NCBI GenBank assembly: GCA_944321965.1
Contig: CALUNH010000005.1
Location: forward strand, 35,954-99,953
Direction of reading: 5' to 3'
DNA: 64,000 bases
Source: an uncultured Alistipes sp.
GTDB taxonomy: Bacteria > Bacteroidota > Bacteroidia > Bacteroidales > Rikenellaceae
Shown piece by piece: positions 50,433 through 61,645 of the stretch. The notes under the pieces are model-generated. The model saw only the letters and a program-made list of their open reading frames with translations, was not told the DNA's origin and did no database searches. Positions within the stretch are counted from its first letter, which is position 1. Each line of letters starts with the position of its first letter. The position numbers and the translations under genes are program-made.

Positions 50433-51104
50433 TTACGGCTCGTACTTGTAGCCCACGCCCTTGACCGTGACGATCCGTTCGTCGCCGATCTTCTGCCGCA
50501 GTTTCCGGATATGCACGTCGATCGTGCGGTCGCCCACGACTACCTCCGTGCCCCAGATCTTCGCGTAGATCTCCTCCCGCGGAATCAGACGCCCCGGCGA
50601 CGAATAGAGCAGCTCCAGCAGCGCAAACTCCTTGCGCGGAAGGGTGATCTCCTCGCCGTCGCGGATCACCGTGTAGCGCTCCCGGTCCACCGTAATGCCC
50701 GTCGGGGCCGGTTTCTCCGGAATCGGGTCCGCATCGATCCGCTTCAGGATCGCCTGCACGCGGCTGACCAGCAGCTTCATCTTGATCGGCTTGGTCAGGT
50801 AGTCGTCGGCCCCCACACCGAAACCCGCCAGCTGCTGCTCCTCCTCGCCCAGCGCCGAGAGAAAAACCACCATCGTATCCTTCAACTCCGGATTCGCACG
50901 GATCGCCCGGCACGTCTGCGCCCCGTCCATCACCGGCATCATCATGTCCAGCAGGATCAGGTGCGGATGGCACTCCGCGGCGACCTTCAGCGCCTCGGCG
51001 CCGTTCTGCGCCGTGTAGACCTCGTAACCCTCGCGGACAAGGTTATAGCGGACAAATTCCAGGATGTCGACTTCGTCGTCGACCAGCAGGATGCGGTGGC
51101 TCAT
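50433..51104 (-). CDS. OmpR/PhoB-type response regulator
   Basis: 223 residues from 51104 (MSHRILLVDDEVDILEFVRY); the upstream in-frame extension is not conserved in character. Receiver domain 1-120 with phospho-Asp53 (LILLDMMMPVMDG) and the Lys of LTKPIKMK. Winged-helix DNA-binding domain about 130-223 ending in RKLRQKIGDERIVTVKGVGYKYEP-type sequence. No histidine kinase gene adjoins it, so its sensor and targets are unknown. Confidence 0.93.
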   Translation of the reverse strand: MSHRILLVDDEVDILEFVRYNLVREGYEVYTAQNGAEALKVAAECHPHLILLDMMMPVMDGAQTCRAIRANPELKDTMVVFLSALGEEEQQLAGFGVGADDYLTKPIKMKLLVSRVQAILKRIDADPIPEKPAPTGITVDRERYTVIRDGEEITLPRKEFALLELLYSSPGRLIPREEIYAKIWGTEVVVGDRTIDVHIRKLRQKIGDERIVTVKGVGYKYEP

Positions 51105-51303
51105 GGTTGCGGTTTCAGGGCGGGCGCACACCAGGCGCCCGCGCGGTGGATAACTTTGCGAAGATACGAATTTTTCCGCGAATTCGTGCATCTTTTTCCC
51201 GCCCGCCCGCCGAATCTCCGATCCTCTCCCGCCGCTCCTCTCCCGGATTGCACCGTTGTTGCAGGTTTTGTCGATTTCTCTTTCGGGTTCCGCGGAAAAT
51301 AAG

Positions 51304-51311
51304 TATATTTG
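51304..51311 (+). promoter_or_regulatory. -7 box of the DUF349 gene
   Basis: TATATTTG, with TTTC at 51281-51284 at the -33 position (19-bp spacing). The start codon is 49 bp downstream. Confidence 0.6.
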
Positions 51312-51360
51312 CGAGATTTATGTACCCCCGCTTGTCCGGGAATCAAAAACATCAACTGAG

Positions 51361-53778
51361 ATGGCTACTGAAAAACCGACACTTTCTGCTCCCGAGGAGC
51401 AAGTCAGCCCCCTGGCTGAAGATGCGCAGACGAGTCCCGTGGCGACTCCCGAAACCTCCGAATCCCAAATCCCGGCCGGGGAGGCGGCTCCCGCGGAGTC
51501 CGCTGTGACCTCCGCCCCTGAAGAGACCCCTGCCTCCGAGGCTCCCGCGGTCGAAAAGGCCCCCGAGACCGAATCCGCCGGGGAGGAAAAAACACCGGAA
51601 ACCCCCGAGGCCCCCGCAGAGACTTCGGCCGAAACGCCCGCCGACATCGAAACGGCGGCACCTGTGGCGGAGCCCGCGCAGGAACCGGTGGAGGAGGCTG
51701 CGTCGGAGCCTGTGCAGGAACCCGTGGGGGAGGCTGCTCCCGAAGCCGTCTCCGAGCCTGTGCAGGAACCCGTGGAGGAGGCTGCTCCCGAGAAAGTTTC
51801 CGAGACCGTGTCCGAGGCTGTGCAGGAATCGGTCGGTGGTGACGCCGCACCCCGCCCCAAGCGTGCGCGGATCAAGTCCGCGGCGGAGCCTGTAGCCGAT
51901 TTCGAAGAGGAGGAGGCCCCCGAAGAGGTGCGGATGGATTTCGCCGATGAGGAGGCGGCCCTCGCCGCTCAGGATGCCGGACTCGAACTCGAAGGCGAAA
52001 CCGCCGAAGAGGCCGAGGCCGAGCAGCGCGCTGCCGAGGAGAAGGAAACCCCCGAGGAGAAATTCGCCGGGAAAGGAAAGGAGGAACTGGTCGCCATGTT
52101 CGCCCGGATGCTCGAAGAGCAGCCCGTACAGTCGATCCGCCGCGACGTCGAGGCCCTGAAGATCGCCTTCTACCGCATCCGCCGTTCGGAGGTTGAGGCC
52201 GCCCGCCGCCGCTTCCTCGAAGAAGGGGGCGCCGAGGAGGATTTCGCTCCCGCAGTCGACGGGGCCGAAGTGCAGCTCAAGGAGCTCTTCAAGGAGTACC
52301 GCCGCCGCCGCGACCTCTTCATCGCCAACCTCGAAGCCGAAAAGGAGGCCAATCTCAAGGTCAAACAGCAGATCATCGAGGAGTTGAAGGAGCTGGTCAA
52401 CTCCGACGAGACGCTCAACCATACCTTCAACAAGTTCCGCGAACTCCAGCAGCGCTGGCGCGATACCGGCCCGGTGCCCCAGGCCTACATCAAGGACCTC
52501 TGGGAGACCTACAACCTCCATGTCGAGAACTTCTACAACTTCATCAAGATCAACAAGGAGCTGCGCGATCTCGACCTGAAGAAGAACTACGAGCAGAAGG
52601 TCGCCCTCTGCGAACAGGCCGAAGCCCTGCTGCTCGAACCCTCGGTCGTCGAGGCCTTCCACAAACTGCAGAAACTCCACGACGAGTGGCGCGAGACGGG
52701 TCCCGTGGCCAACGAGTACAAGGAGGCTCTCTGGGAGCGCTTCAAGGCCGCGTCGAGCCGAATCAACAAACTCCATCAGGAGCATTTCGAAGCCCTCAAG
52801 GGCGAGCAGCTCAAGAACCTCGAACTCAAAACCGGACTCTGCGAGGCCACCGAAGAGCTCGCCGCACAGCCCCTCACGACCCGCAAGGAGTGGAACAGGG
52901 CCAGCGACAAACTCCTGGAGATCCAGAAAACCTGGAAGACCATCGGCTTCGCACCCAAGAAGGACAACAACCGCATCTACGAGCGTTTCCGCACCGCCTG
53001 CGACCGCTTCTTCGAGGCCAAACGCCAGTTCTATGCCGGGCTGAAGGCCGAGATGGACCACAACCTCCAGCTCAAGAACGAGATCTGCGAGGCCGCCGAG
53101 TCGCTCGTGAACAGCGAGGAGTGGAAAAAGACCACCGACGAACTGATCTCCCTCCAGGCCCGCTGGAAGCAGATCGGGGCCGTGTCGCGCCGCCACTCCG
53201 AAGCCGTCTGGAAGCGCTTCCGCGCCGCCTGCGACCGCTTCTTCGAACGCAAGGCCGCCCATTTCGCAACGGTCGACGGCGAGTATGAGGAGAACCTCCG
53301 CAAGAAACTCGCCCTGCTCGACGAAATGGCCGCCGCCGATGTCCGCACCGGCGGTTACGAGGTGATCCGCGACTTCCAGCGCCGCTGGAGCGAAATCGGA
53401 TTCGTGCCCATCAAGCAGAAGGATGCCATCCAGAAACGTTACAAGGCTGCCGTCGACGAACTGTTCAACGTCCTGCGCGGCTCCGAACGCGACCGCTCGA
53501 TGGGCCGCTTCCGCGAAAAACTCTCCTCGATGAAGGGCGCCGGGGACCGCCGTCTCCGTTCCGAACGCGAACGCCTCTACAACAAGGTCCGCCAGCTGGA
53601 ACAGGAGATCGCCCTGCTGGAGAACAACATCGGATTCTTCGCCAAGTCGAAAAACGCCGAGTCGCTCGTCGCCGACGTGCGCGCCAAGATCGAACGCGCC
53701 CGCGAGGAGATGAACGCAACCATCGAAAAGGTCCGCATGATCGACAGCCAGGAAACCGAAAACAAGGAGAATGCCTGA
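51361..53778 (+). CDS. DUF349-repeat protein with acidic low-complexity N-terminus
   Basis: 805 residues from 51361 (MATEKPTLSAPEEQ). Residues about 10-200 are low-complexity, rich in Glu, Pro, Ala and Val, with repeats around EPVQEPVEEAA; they are likely disordered. Residues about 290-740 hold five DUF349 helical repeats, each marked by Trp then Gly (WRDTGPV, WRETGPV, WKTIGFA, WKQIGAV, WSEIGFV). The C-terminus is a coiled coil. DUF349 proteins are general in Bacteroidota; their role is not settled. No signal peptide, so cytoplasmic. Confidence 0.9.
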   Translation: MATEKPTLSAPEEQVSPLAEDAQTSPVATPETSESQIPAGEAAPAESAVTSAPEETPASEAPAVEKAPETESAGEEKTPETPEAPAETSAETPADIETAAPVAEPAQEPVEEAASEPVQEPVGEAAPEAVSEPVQEPVEEAAPEKVSETVSEAVQESVGGDAAPRPKRARIKSAAEPVADFEEEEAPEEVRMDFADEEAALAAQDAGLELEGETAEEAEAEQRAAEEKETPEEKFAGKGKEELVAMFARMLEEQPVQSIRRDVEALKIAFYRIRRSEVEAARRRFLEEGGAEEDFAPAVDGAEVQLKELFKEYRRRRDLFIANLEAEKEANLKVKQQIIEELKELVNSDETLNHTFNKFRELQQRWRDTGPVPQAYIKDLWETYNLHVENFYNFIKINKELRDLDLKKNYEQKVALCEQAEALLLEPSVVEAFHKLQKLHDEWRETGPVANEYKEALWERFKAASSRINKLHQEHFEALKGEQLKNLELKTGLCEATEELAAQPLTTRKEWNRASDKLLEIQKTWKTIGFAPKKDNNRIYERFRTACDRFFEAKRQFYAGLKAEMDHNLQLKNEICEAAESLVNSEEWKKTTDELISLQARWKQIGAVSRRHSEAVWKRFRAACDRFFERKAAHFATVDGEYEENLRKKLALLDEMAAADVRTGGYEVIRDFQRRWSEIGFVPIKQKDAIQKRYKAAVDELFNVLRGSERDRSMGRFREKLSSMKGAGDRRLRSERERLYNKVRQLEQEIALLENNIGFFAKSKNAESLVADVRAKIERAREEMNATIEKVRMIDSQETENKENA

Positions 53779-53819
53779 ATCCCGGCTGCAGACCCTGAAA
53801 CGGACAACGCTTACATTGA

Positions 53820-55466
<1,647 letters not shown>

Positions 55467-55565
55467 GCGGCAGAAACTGCAATCCCTTGGGCGGGAGAGA
55501 CCGCAATCCCTGAAAAAAGCACGCTCCCGCCGTTTTACTCACTCGAAACAAACAACTGCGTTTGA

Positions 55566-57509
55566 ATGGATAAAAAATCGATTATCGGTATTGCCGTCGT
55601 GGCGCTCCTCTTCCTCGGATTCGCCTACTTCAGCAATAAGGAACAACAGGAATTTCAACAACAGAAAGCCCTCTATGACGCCTATATGGATTCGGTGGCC
55701 CGCGCCTCGAATCCCGCACCCCTGGCCGACCCCGTGTCGCAGGAGTCGCTGATCGCCGATCCCGCCGATGCGGATTCGATCGCCTCGGCGGCCCGTCAGC
55801 GACAGGTCGAAACCCTCGGGGCTACGCTCGCCGCAGCCCGCGATGCCAGGCCCGAAGAGTTCTCGGTCGAGAACGACGTGCTGGCGGTGACCTTCTCGAC
55901 GCGCGGCGGACAGGTCAAAAGCGTCACGCTCAAGGATTACACCAAATATGCCCCCCGCGCGGAACGCAACCGGCCCGTCGAACTCATGGACCCCGCAACC
56001 TCCCGGTTCGCAATGCTGTTCTACGTGAAAAACGGGCTGAGGAACATCCCCGTCAACACGATGGACTATGTGTTTGAGATCGATTCCGTCGACACCGCGG
56101 CCGAGGGCGCGAAGCAGGTCGTCATGCGTCTGCCCGTGACCGCACAGGCCGCACTCGAATACCGATACCTTATATATGATACGAAGTCGCCCGAACGCGA
56201 CTATCTCGTCGATTTCGACGTGCGCCTGGTGAACATGGCCCCCGAAATGGCCAACCAGACCCAGATTCAGATCGACTGGTCGAATACCTCCTACCAGAAC
56301 GAACGGGGTTTCAAGAACGAGAACATGTACACCACGCTGGCGTACCGTTTCCCGGGCGAAAGCTCGATCGAGGAGCTCGGCATGAGCGAGGAGTCCAAAT
56401 CGAAGGAGGTGACCACCCAGGTCAACTGGGTGGCTTTCAAGCAGCAGTTCTTCTCGTCGGTCTTCATCGCTCCCGGGAATGTCACCTACGCCAACCTCCG
56501 GTTCGATACGGCAATGCCCGAGTCGGATCTGCTCAAGAGCTTCTCCGCGCAGATGGCCGTCCCCTACACGCCCCAGACCGAAGGGTATGACTTCGCCTTC
56601 TATTTCGGACCCAACAAGTATTCGATCCTCAAGAAGGTCGAATTCCCCGCTGGCGACGACATCCACCTCGAACGCCTCGTGCCGCTGGGCTGGGGAATCT
56701 TCGGATGGGTCAACCGCTGGTGCGTGATCCCGGTCTTCGACTTCCTCAGAAACTACATCTCCAGTTTCGGCATCATCATCCTGATCCTCGTAATCCTGGT
56801 CAAGATCGTGATCTTCCCGATGACCTACAAGAGCTATGTCTCGATGGCCAAGATGCGGCTGATCAAACCCCAGGTCGACGAACTCAACAAGAAGTATCCC
56901 AAGCAGGAGGATGCCATGAAGCGCCAGCAGGCCACCATGGAACTCTACAAGAAGGCCGGTATCAATCCCATGGGCGGTTGCATCCCGATGCTCATCCAGC
57001 TGCCGATCCTGATCGCCATGTTCCGCTTCTTCCCCGCATCGATCGAGTTGCGCGGGCAGTCCTTCCTCTGGGCCGACGACCTCTCGTCGTATGACAGCGT
57101 CCTGAACCTGCCCTTCTCGATCCCGTTCTACGGGGACCACGTCTCGTTGTTCGCCCTGTTGATGGCCGTGTCGCTCTTCGGCTACTCGTGGTTCAACTAC
57201 CAGCAGACCGCCTCGTCCCAGCCCCAGATGGCCGGTATGAAGTTCATGATGGTCTATCTCATGCCGATCATGATGCTCCTCTGGTTCAACGACTATTCCA
57301 GCGGTTTGTGCTACTATTACCTGCTCTCGAACCTCTTCACCATCGCCCAGACGCTCGTCATCCGCCGCATGGTCGACGATGATAAGATTCATGCCATCAT
57401 GCAGGCCAATGCCGCGAAGAAGTCCAAAGGCAAAAAATCGAAATTCCAGCAGCGTTACGAAGAGCTGCTCCGCCAGCAGGAGGCTCAGCAGCGCGCCCGC
57501 CGCAAATAG
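55566..57509 (+). CDS. yidC: Membrane protein insertase YidC
   Basis: 647 residues. N-terminal membrane anchor (5-21), large periplasmic beta-sandwich domain (about 60-355), then five membrane helices (from about 365) with the 60KD_IMP domain: MTYKSYVSMAKMRLIKPQVD, NPMGGCIPMLIQLPILIAMF. The C-terminal tail is Lys/Gln/Arg rich. It inserts inner-membrane proteins with or without SecYEG. The pyrG-yidC pair is frequent in Bacteroidota. Confidence 0.98.
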   Translation: MDKKSIIGIAVVALLFLGFAYFSNKEQQEFQQQKALYDAYMDSVARASNPAPLADPVSQESLIADPADADSIASAARQRQVETLGATLAAARDARPEEFSVENDVLAVTFSTRGGQVKSVTLKDYTKYAPRAERNRPVELMDPATSRFAMLFYVKNGLRNIPVNTMDYVFEIDSVDTAAEGAKQVVMRLPVTAQAALEYRYLIYDTKSPERDYLVDFDVRLVNMAPEMANQTQIQIDWSNTSYQNERGFKNENMYTTLAYRFPGESSIEELGMSEESKSKEVTTQVNWVAFKQQFFSSVFIAPGNVTYANLRFDTAMPESDLLKSFSAQMAVPYTPQTEGYDFAFYFGPNKYSILKKVEFPAGDDIHLERLVPLGWGIFGWVNRWCVIPVFDFLRNYISSFGIIILILVILVKIVIFPMTYKSYVSMAKMRLIKPQVDELNKKYPKQEDAMKRQQATMELYKKAGINPMGGCIPMLIQLPILIAMFRFFPASIELRGQSFLWADDLSSYDSVLNLPFSIPFYGDHVSLFALLMAVSLFGYSWFNYQQTASSQPQMAGMKFMMVYLMPIMMLLWFNDYSSGLCYYYLLSNLFTIAQTLVIRRMVDDDKIHAIMQANAAKKSKGKKSKFQQRYEELLRQQEAQQRARRK

Positions 57510-57579
57510 TGGCCGATGGCGGCGTGAAACAACTTTGAATTTCACCCCCCCCCACCCTGATTCCGGGGCCGGACGATAT

Positions 57580-57617
57580 GAAAAAGCCCCTCCCGATTTT
57601 TTCGGGAAGGGCTTTTC
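57580..57617. terminator. Bidirectional terminator between yidC and the rlmI-like gene
   Basis: AAAAGCCC-TCCCGA and TCGGGAAGGGCTTTT pair over about 15 bp around T residues, with A-runs and T-runs on the two sides. Pairing is best on the minus-strand transcript (U-G instead of C-A mismatch). Confidence 0.8.
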
Positions 57618-57674
57618 GTGGAATATGGGGATGGGGCGGCTGCGGTCGACGGGTTGAGGTCCGGCTGCCGCCGT

Positions 57675-58874
57675 CTATTCGACATAGAGAACCAGTCCCT
57701 TGAGGTATTCGCCTTCGGGGTGGTAGATGTTGATCGGGTGGTCGGCGGGCTGCGAAAGCTGGTGCAGGATCCGCACCTTCCGACCCGCGATTGCCGCCGC
57801 CGAGAAGACCGTCGTGCGGAACAGCTCCTTCGAAACGGCCTGCGAACACGAGAAGGTGAAGAGGATCCCGCCCGGCCGGATTTGCGACAGTGCCCGGGCA
57901 TTCAGCCGCCGGTAACCCTGCATGGCGTTGCTCAGCACCTTGTGGTGCTTGGCGAAGGCCGGCGGGTCGAGGATGATCAGGTCGTAGCGGTCGCCGATCT
58001 CCTTGAGGTACTCCACGGCGTCGGCCGCAATCTCCGTATGGCAGGCCGTATCGCCGAAATTCAGCCTCATGTTTTCGGTGGCCAGCTCCACGGCCCGCTC
58101 CGACGAGTCGACCGAAACCACCTCCTTCGCCCCGCCCGAAAGCGCATAGACCGAAAATCCGCCCGTATAGCAGAACGTGTTCAGTACGGTGCGGCCTTTT
58201 GCGTAGCGTTTCACCAGTTCGCGGTTCTCGCGCTGGTCGAGGAAGAAGCCCGTCTTCTGCCCCTGCTCCCAGTTGACGAGAAACTGCTCGCCGTTCTCGA
58301 ACACCACCTGCGAGGTGTGGTCCGAGTGGCCCCAGAGGTAGCCGTCCACGGCCCCCAGGTCGGCCTTGTAGGGGAGTGTCTGCGACGATTTGTCGTAGAT
58401 GGCCGTCAGCCGTTCGCCGTAGGTTGCGCGCAGCGCCTCGGCGATCTCCATCCGCGAGCGGTACATCCCCACCGAATGGCACTGAATGACCGCCGTCGTG
58501 CCGTAGATGTCCACCACCAGCCCCGGCAGCGAATCCCCTTCGCCGTGTATGAGCCGGTAGCAGGTCGTCTGCGGGTTCTCCGTAAGCCCCAGCGTGCGCC
58601 GCACGTCGTGGGCCACGGAGATGCGCCGGTTCCACCACGCCTGGTCGATCGGCTCGCGCTCGAACGACAGCACCCGCACGGCAATCGAGCCGATCTGGTA
58701 GTGCCCCTGGGCGATGAACTCCCCGGAACGGTTGCACACCTCCACAAGGGCCCCCTCGGCGAAATCCGACTCCTCCTCGGCTCGGATGTGGTCGATGGCC
58801 CCCGAGAAGATCCACGGGTGGCGGCGAAGAAGCGATTCCTCCTTGCCTTTGCGCAGGATGATTTGTGGTATCAT
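57675..58874 (-). CDS. rlmI: RlmI-like 23S rRNA cytosine-C5 methyltransferase
   Basis: 399 residues from 58874 (MIPQIILRKGKEESLLRRHP). N-terminal PUA domain (1-75), central EEHEE-like domain, then a SAM-dependent Rossmann domain with TVLNTFCYTGGFSVYA, SVDSSERAVELA and ILDPPAFAK. In E. coli RlmI makes m5C1962 in 23S rRNA. The start overlaps the exonuclease stop (ATGA at 58874-58871). Confidence 0.9.
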   Translation of the reverse strand: MIPQIILRKGKEESLLRRHPWIFSGAIDHIRAEEESDFAEGALVEVCNRSGEFIAQGHYQIGSIAVRVLSFEREPIDQAWWNRRISVAHDVRRTLGLTENPQTTCYRLIHGEGDSLPGLVVDIYGTTAVIQCHSVGMYRSRMEIAEALRATYGERLTAIYDKSSQTLPYKADLGAVDGYLWGHSDHTSQVVFENGEQFLVNWEQGQKTGFFLDQRENRELVKRYAKGRTVLNTFCYTGGFSVYALSGGAKEVVSVDSSERAVELATENMRLNFGDTACHTEIAADAVEYLKEIGDRYDLIILDPPAFAKHHKVLSNAMQGYRRLNARALSQIRPGGILFTFSCSQAVSKELFRTTVFSAAAIAGRKVRILHQLSQPADHPINIYHPEGEYLKGLVLYVE

Positions 58875-59479
58875 GGGCGTAACGGTTTTTGCGGCGTGCG
58901 CAGCAGTTGTTCGTAGATGCGGATGCAGACCCAGGCGTCCGTGGCGGCGTAGAGCTGCTGCTTGTCGGTCAGCGTCGCGGCCTCCCAGTTGCTCAGACGC
59001 TGGGCCTTCGAGACCCGCTGTCCCAGCACGATGGACGAGAGTTTGCGCAGGCTCTTTTCGCCGATGCCCCACTGCGGGGCGATCGTCTGCAGGTCGATGA
59101 ACCCCGCATCGCGGAAGTGCCGGATCTGGCGCAGCGAGCGAAGGTCCCCCGCCACGTCGGCGCCGATCTTCAGCAGCTGCCGGTTCTCGAAAAGTTGGAT
59201 GATCGGTTTGGCCAGCGGAATCTTGTTCAGCCGGAACAGGTAGCAGACCGTCGGCGTCGAGAGCTGCAGCAACGATACCCGGAACGTTACGCCCGGGCGG
59301 AACGACGGCCGCGTCTCGGTGTCGAAACCGATCACCGGTTCCGCGGCAAGCGCCTTGCAGGCTGGGGCGATATCGCGTTCGTGCTCGACGATGCGGATTG
59401 CACCCCCGAACTCGATGGCCGGGAGCTGGGCCGCCTCTTCATTGCTGATTTTATCCGTAAAGTTGTTGACTGTGGTCAT
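58871..59479 (-). CDS. DEDD-type 3'-5' exonuclease domain protein
   Basis: 202 residues. The four acidic residues of the DEDDy class are visible: Asp53 and Glu55 in GFDTETRPSF, an Asp in GADVAGDLRSL, and Asp in YAATDAWVCIR with its Tyr four residues before. It is a single RNase D-like nuclease domain without HRDC or polymerase parts. Likely substrate RNA or DNA 3' ends. It lies 24 bp after recQ and overlaps rlmI. Confidence 0.9.
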   Translation of the reverse strand: MTTVNNFTDKISNEEAAQLPAIEFGGAIRIVEHERDIAPACKALAAEPVIGFDTETRPSFRPGVTFRVSLLQLSTPTVCYLFRLNKIPLAKPIIQLFENRQLLKIGADVAGDLRSLRQIRHFRDAGFIDLQTIAPQWGIGEKSLRKLSSIVLGQRVSKAQRLSNWEAATLTDKQQLYAATDAWVCIRIYEQLLRTPQKPLRP

Positions 59480-59503
59480 CCCGAAGTGAATGTTCCTGCA
59501 AAA

Positions 59504-61576
59504 TTACGCAATAATTTTCAATATCCCGCCCTTGTCGCCGACGATTTTGCCCTCGGCAAGCAATTCCCGGATCGCTTCCGCCACCCGCTCGGGCGGGCAC
59601 GCGCAGGCTGCCGCCAGCTGCTGCGGATCGGACGGCGCCGCGGAGAGCAGTCCGAGCAGCCTTTCGCGGAGCGGCATCGCCGCAGTGGGGGAATTTTCCG
59701 GAGTGACCTCCGGAACGGCTGCACCGCCGTCCGGAGCGGAGGGGTCGGCCGTCCGGACTGTTTCGACGGCCCGTACTGTTTCGGTATCTTGGGTCCCCTG
59801 GGTCCCCTGGGCCCCCTGGGCTCCCCGGGCCTTCTGAGCGGCTTTGGCGGCCCGCTTCCGGGCCAGGCACACGTCGCAGATCCCGCACGCGGCCGACGAT
59901 CCCGCTCCGAAATAGCGCTCCAGCACCGTGCTCCGGCACTCCTCCTCGTTGGAGGCATAGGCCAGCATCCGCGCGAAGCGTTCGTGCATCAGCTCCCGGC
60001 GCCGCCGGTAGGTCTCCGGCGCAATGTAGAGGTCCGCACGCGGCAGCCGCTCCTCGTTCAGGAACAGAAGCGGCGAGCGGTTCGACGGAATGTAGCGGAT
60101 CACCCGCAGCAGCCACAACTGTTTCAGCAGTTCCTTCACCCGTTCCACCGTATAGCCGCTCCAGGTTGCCAGTTCGCCCTCGTCGATCGGCCGGAAGTCG
60201 TTGAAAATCCCGTTGTAGAGCCGCAGCAGCGTGCGGATGAAGTGGTCCAGGTCATCGCGCTGCACGCGCAGCCGGTACAGCGCGTCGCGGCTCACGCAGA
60301 ACATCACCCGGGCCGGATGGTCCTGGGCGTCGCTCAGCGTCATGTAGCCGTTCTGCTGGAGGAGCTTCAGGGCGCTCAGCACCTTCCCCGAATAGAGGTG
60401 TTCCCGGGCGCAGAAGTCCGAAAGGTTGAACTGGTAGCTGCATTCGCCCCCTTCGCCGATCCCGATCTGCAGGTAGGAGCAGATCCGTTCGTAGATCTCC
60501 TTGACCTGCTCCAGCGGCGGGAACTCCTGGTCGAAACGCTGCGCAATGCGTTCTCCGTCGTCCGAGGCCACCAGCAGCAGCGCATAGGCCCGCTGTCCGT
60601 CGCGCCCGGCACGCCCGGCCTCCTGGTAGTAGCTCTCCAGCGAGTCGCACATCGAGTAGTGCACCACGAACCGCACGTCGGGCTTGTCGATGCCCATGCC
60701 GAAGGCGTTCGTGGCGACCATCACCCGCACCTTGTCCTTCAACCACGACTCCTGGCGCTGCGTGCGGTCAGCATGTCCCAGCCCGCCGTGGTAGGCCGCC
60801 GCCGCGATCCCTTCGTCGCGCAGCTGTTCGGCCAGCTGTTCGGTACCCTCCCGCGTCCGCATGTAGACGATCCCCGAGCCGGGGACGTTCCGCAGCAGCC
60901 GCAGCAGCTGTCCGTTCTTGTCGTCCGTGTGGCGGACGCTGTAGGAGAGGTTCGGGCGGGCGAAGCTGCTTCGCAGCAGGTGCGGTTCGGAGAATTTCAG
61001 GTGGTGCATGATGTCTTCGGCCACGACCTCCGTCGCCGAGGCCGTCAGCGCCAGCACCGGGACGCCCGGAAGCCGTTCGCGCAGCTCCGCGATCCGCAGG
61101 TACGACGGCCGGAAGTCGTAGCCCCACTGCGAGATGCAGTGCGCCTCGTCGACCGCGATCAGCGAGACGTTCATCCGCACGACCCGCAGCCGGAAGGCTT
61201 CGCTCGTCAGCCGCTCCGGCGCCACGTAGAGGAATTTCACGTCGCCGTAGACGCAGTTGTCCAGCGCGATGTCGATCTGCCGCGGCGAGAGCCCCGAGTG
61301 GATCGCCACGGCCGGGATTCCCAGACGCCGGAGCCGGTCGGTCTGGTCCTTCATCAGCGCAATGAGCGGCGTGACCACGATGCACACCCCTGCCCGGGCC
61401 AGGGTCGGAACCTGATAGGTCAGCGACTTACCCCCGCCGGTCGGCATCAGCGCCAGCGTGTCGCGCCCCGCAAGTACCGCGCGGATGATCTGCTCCTGCA
61501 CGGGCCGGAACGCCCGAAAACCCCAGTAACGCTGCAGAATCGCATGTATGTCCGTATGCTCCGTGGTCGGTTCCAT
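59504..61576 (-). CDS. recQ: RecQ-family ATP-dependent DNA helicase
   Basis: 690 residues. Walker A LMPTGGGKS (Lys50), Walker B DEAHCISQWGYDFR (143-156), motif VI YYQEAGRAGRDG, and a RecQ zinc-binding region with ECR then CGICDVC. After the zinc region comes a linker with in-frame 9-bp repeats (GAQGAQGTQGTQ) and then a small C-terminal winged-helix-like domain (about 625-690). A typical HRDC domain is not recognised. It unwinds DNA in recombination and repair. A -7 box (TACCTTTG) lies only 4 bp before the ATG. Confidence 0.95.
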   Translation of the reverse strand: MEPTTEHTDIHAILQRYWGFRAFRPVQEQIIRAVLAGRDTLALMPTGGGKSLTYQVPTLARAGVCIVVTPLIALMKDQTDRLRRLGIPAVAIHSGLSPRQIDIALDNCVYGDVKFLYVAPERLTSEAFRLRVVRMNVSLIAVDEAHCISQWGYDFRPSYLRIAELRERLPGVPVLALTASATEVVAEDIMHHLKFSEPHLLRSSFARPNLSYSVRHTDDKNGQLLRLLRNVPGSGIVYMRTREGTEQLAEQLRDEGIAAAAYHGGLGHADRTQRQESWLKDKVRVMVATNAFGMGIDKPDVRFVVHYSMCDSLESYYQEAGRAGRDGQRAYALLLVASDDGERIAQRFDQEFPPLEQVKEIYERICSYLQIGIGEGGECSYQFNLSDFCAREHLYSGKVLSALKLLQQNGYMTLSDAQDHPARVMFCVSRDALYRLRVQRDDLDHFIRTLLRLYNGIFNDFRPIDEGELATWSGYTVERVKELLKQLWLLRVIRYIPSNRSPLLFLNEERLPRADLYIAPETYRRRRELMHERFARMLAYASNEEECRSTVLERYFGAGSSAACGICDVCLARKRAAKAAQKARGAQGAQGTQGTQDTETVRAVETVRTADPSAPDGGAAVPEVTPENSPTAAMPLRERLLGLLSAAPSDPQQLAAACACPPERVAEAIRELLAEGKIVGDKGGILKIIA
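59791..59830. repeat. 9-bp in-frame repeat inside recQ
   Basis: About four units of GGGTCCCCT-type sequence. The unit length is a multiple of three, so copy-number changes would alter only linker length. Confidence 0.85.
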
Positions 61577-61580
61577 GTTA

Positions 61581-61588
61581 CAAAGGTA
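61581..61588 (-). promoter_or_regulatory. -7 box next to the recQ start codon
   Basis: TACCTTTG on the minus strand ends 4 bp before the ATG (61576-61574), which would place the transcription start at the ATG itself. Confidence 0.5.
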
Positions 61589-61595
61589 GGAAAAA

Positions 61596-61627
61596 TTGGG
61601 CGGTTCGGAGAATTTTTCCTATTTTTG
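61596..61627 (+). promoter_or_regulatory. Promoter of the PqqD-like gene
   Basis: TTG (61596-61598), 21-bp spacer, TATTTTTG (61620-61627); start codon 18 bp downstream. Divergent from the recQ promoter. Confidence 0.6.
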
Positions 61628-61645
61628 CGGGCGTACAAGGTTCGC

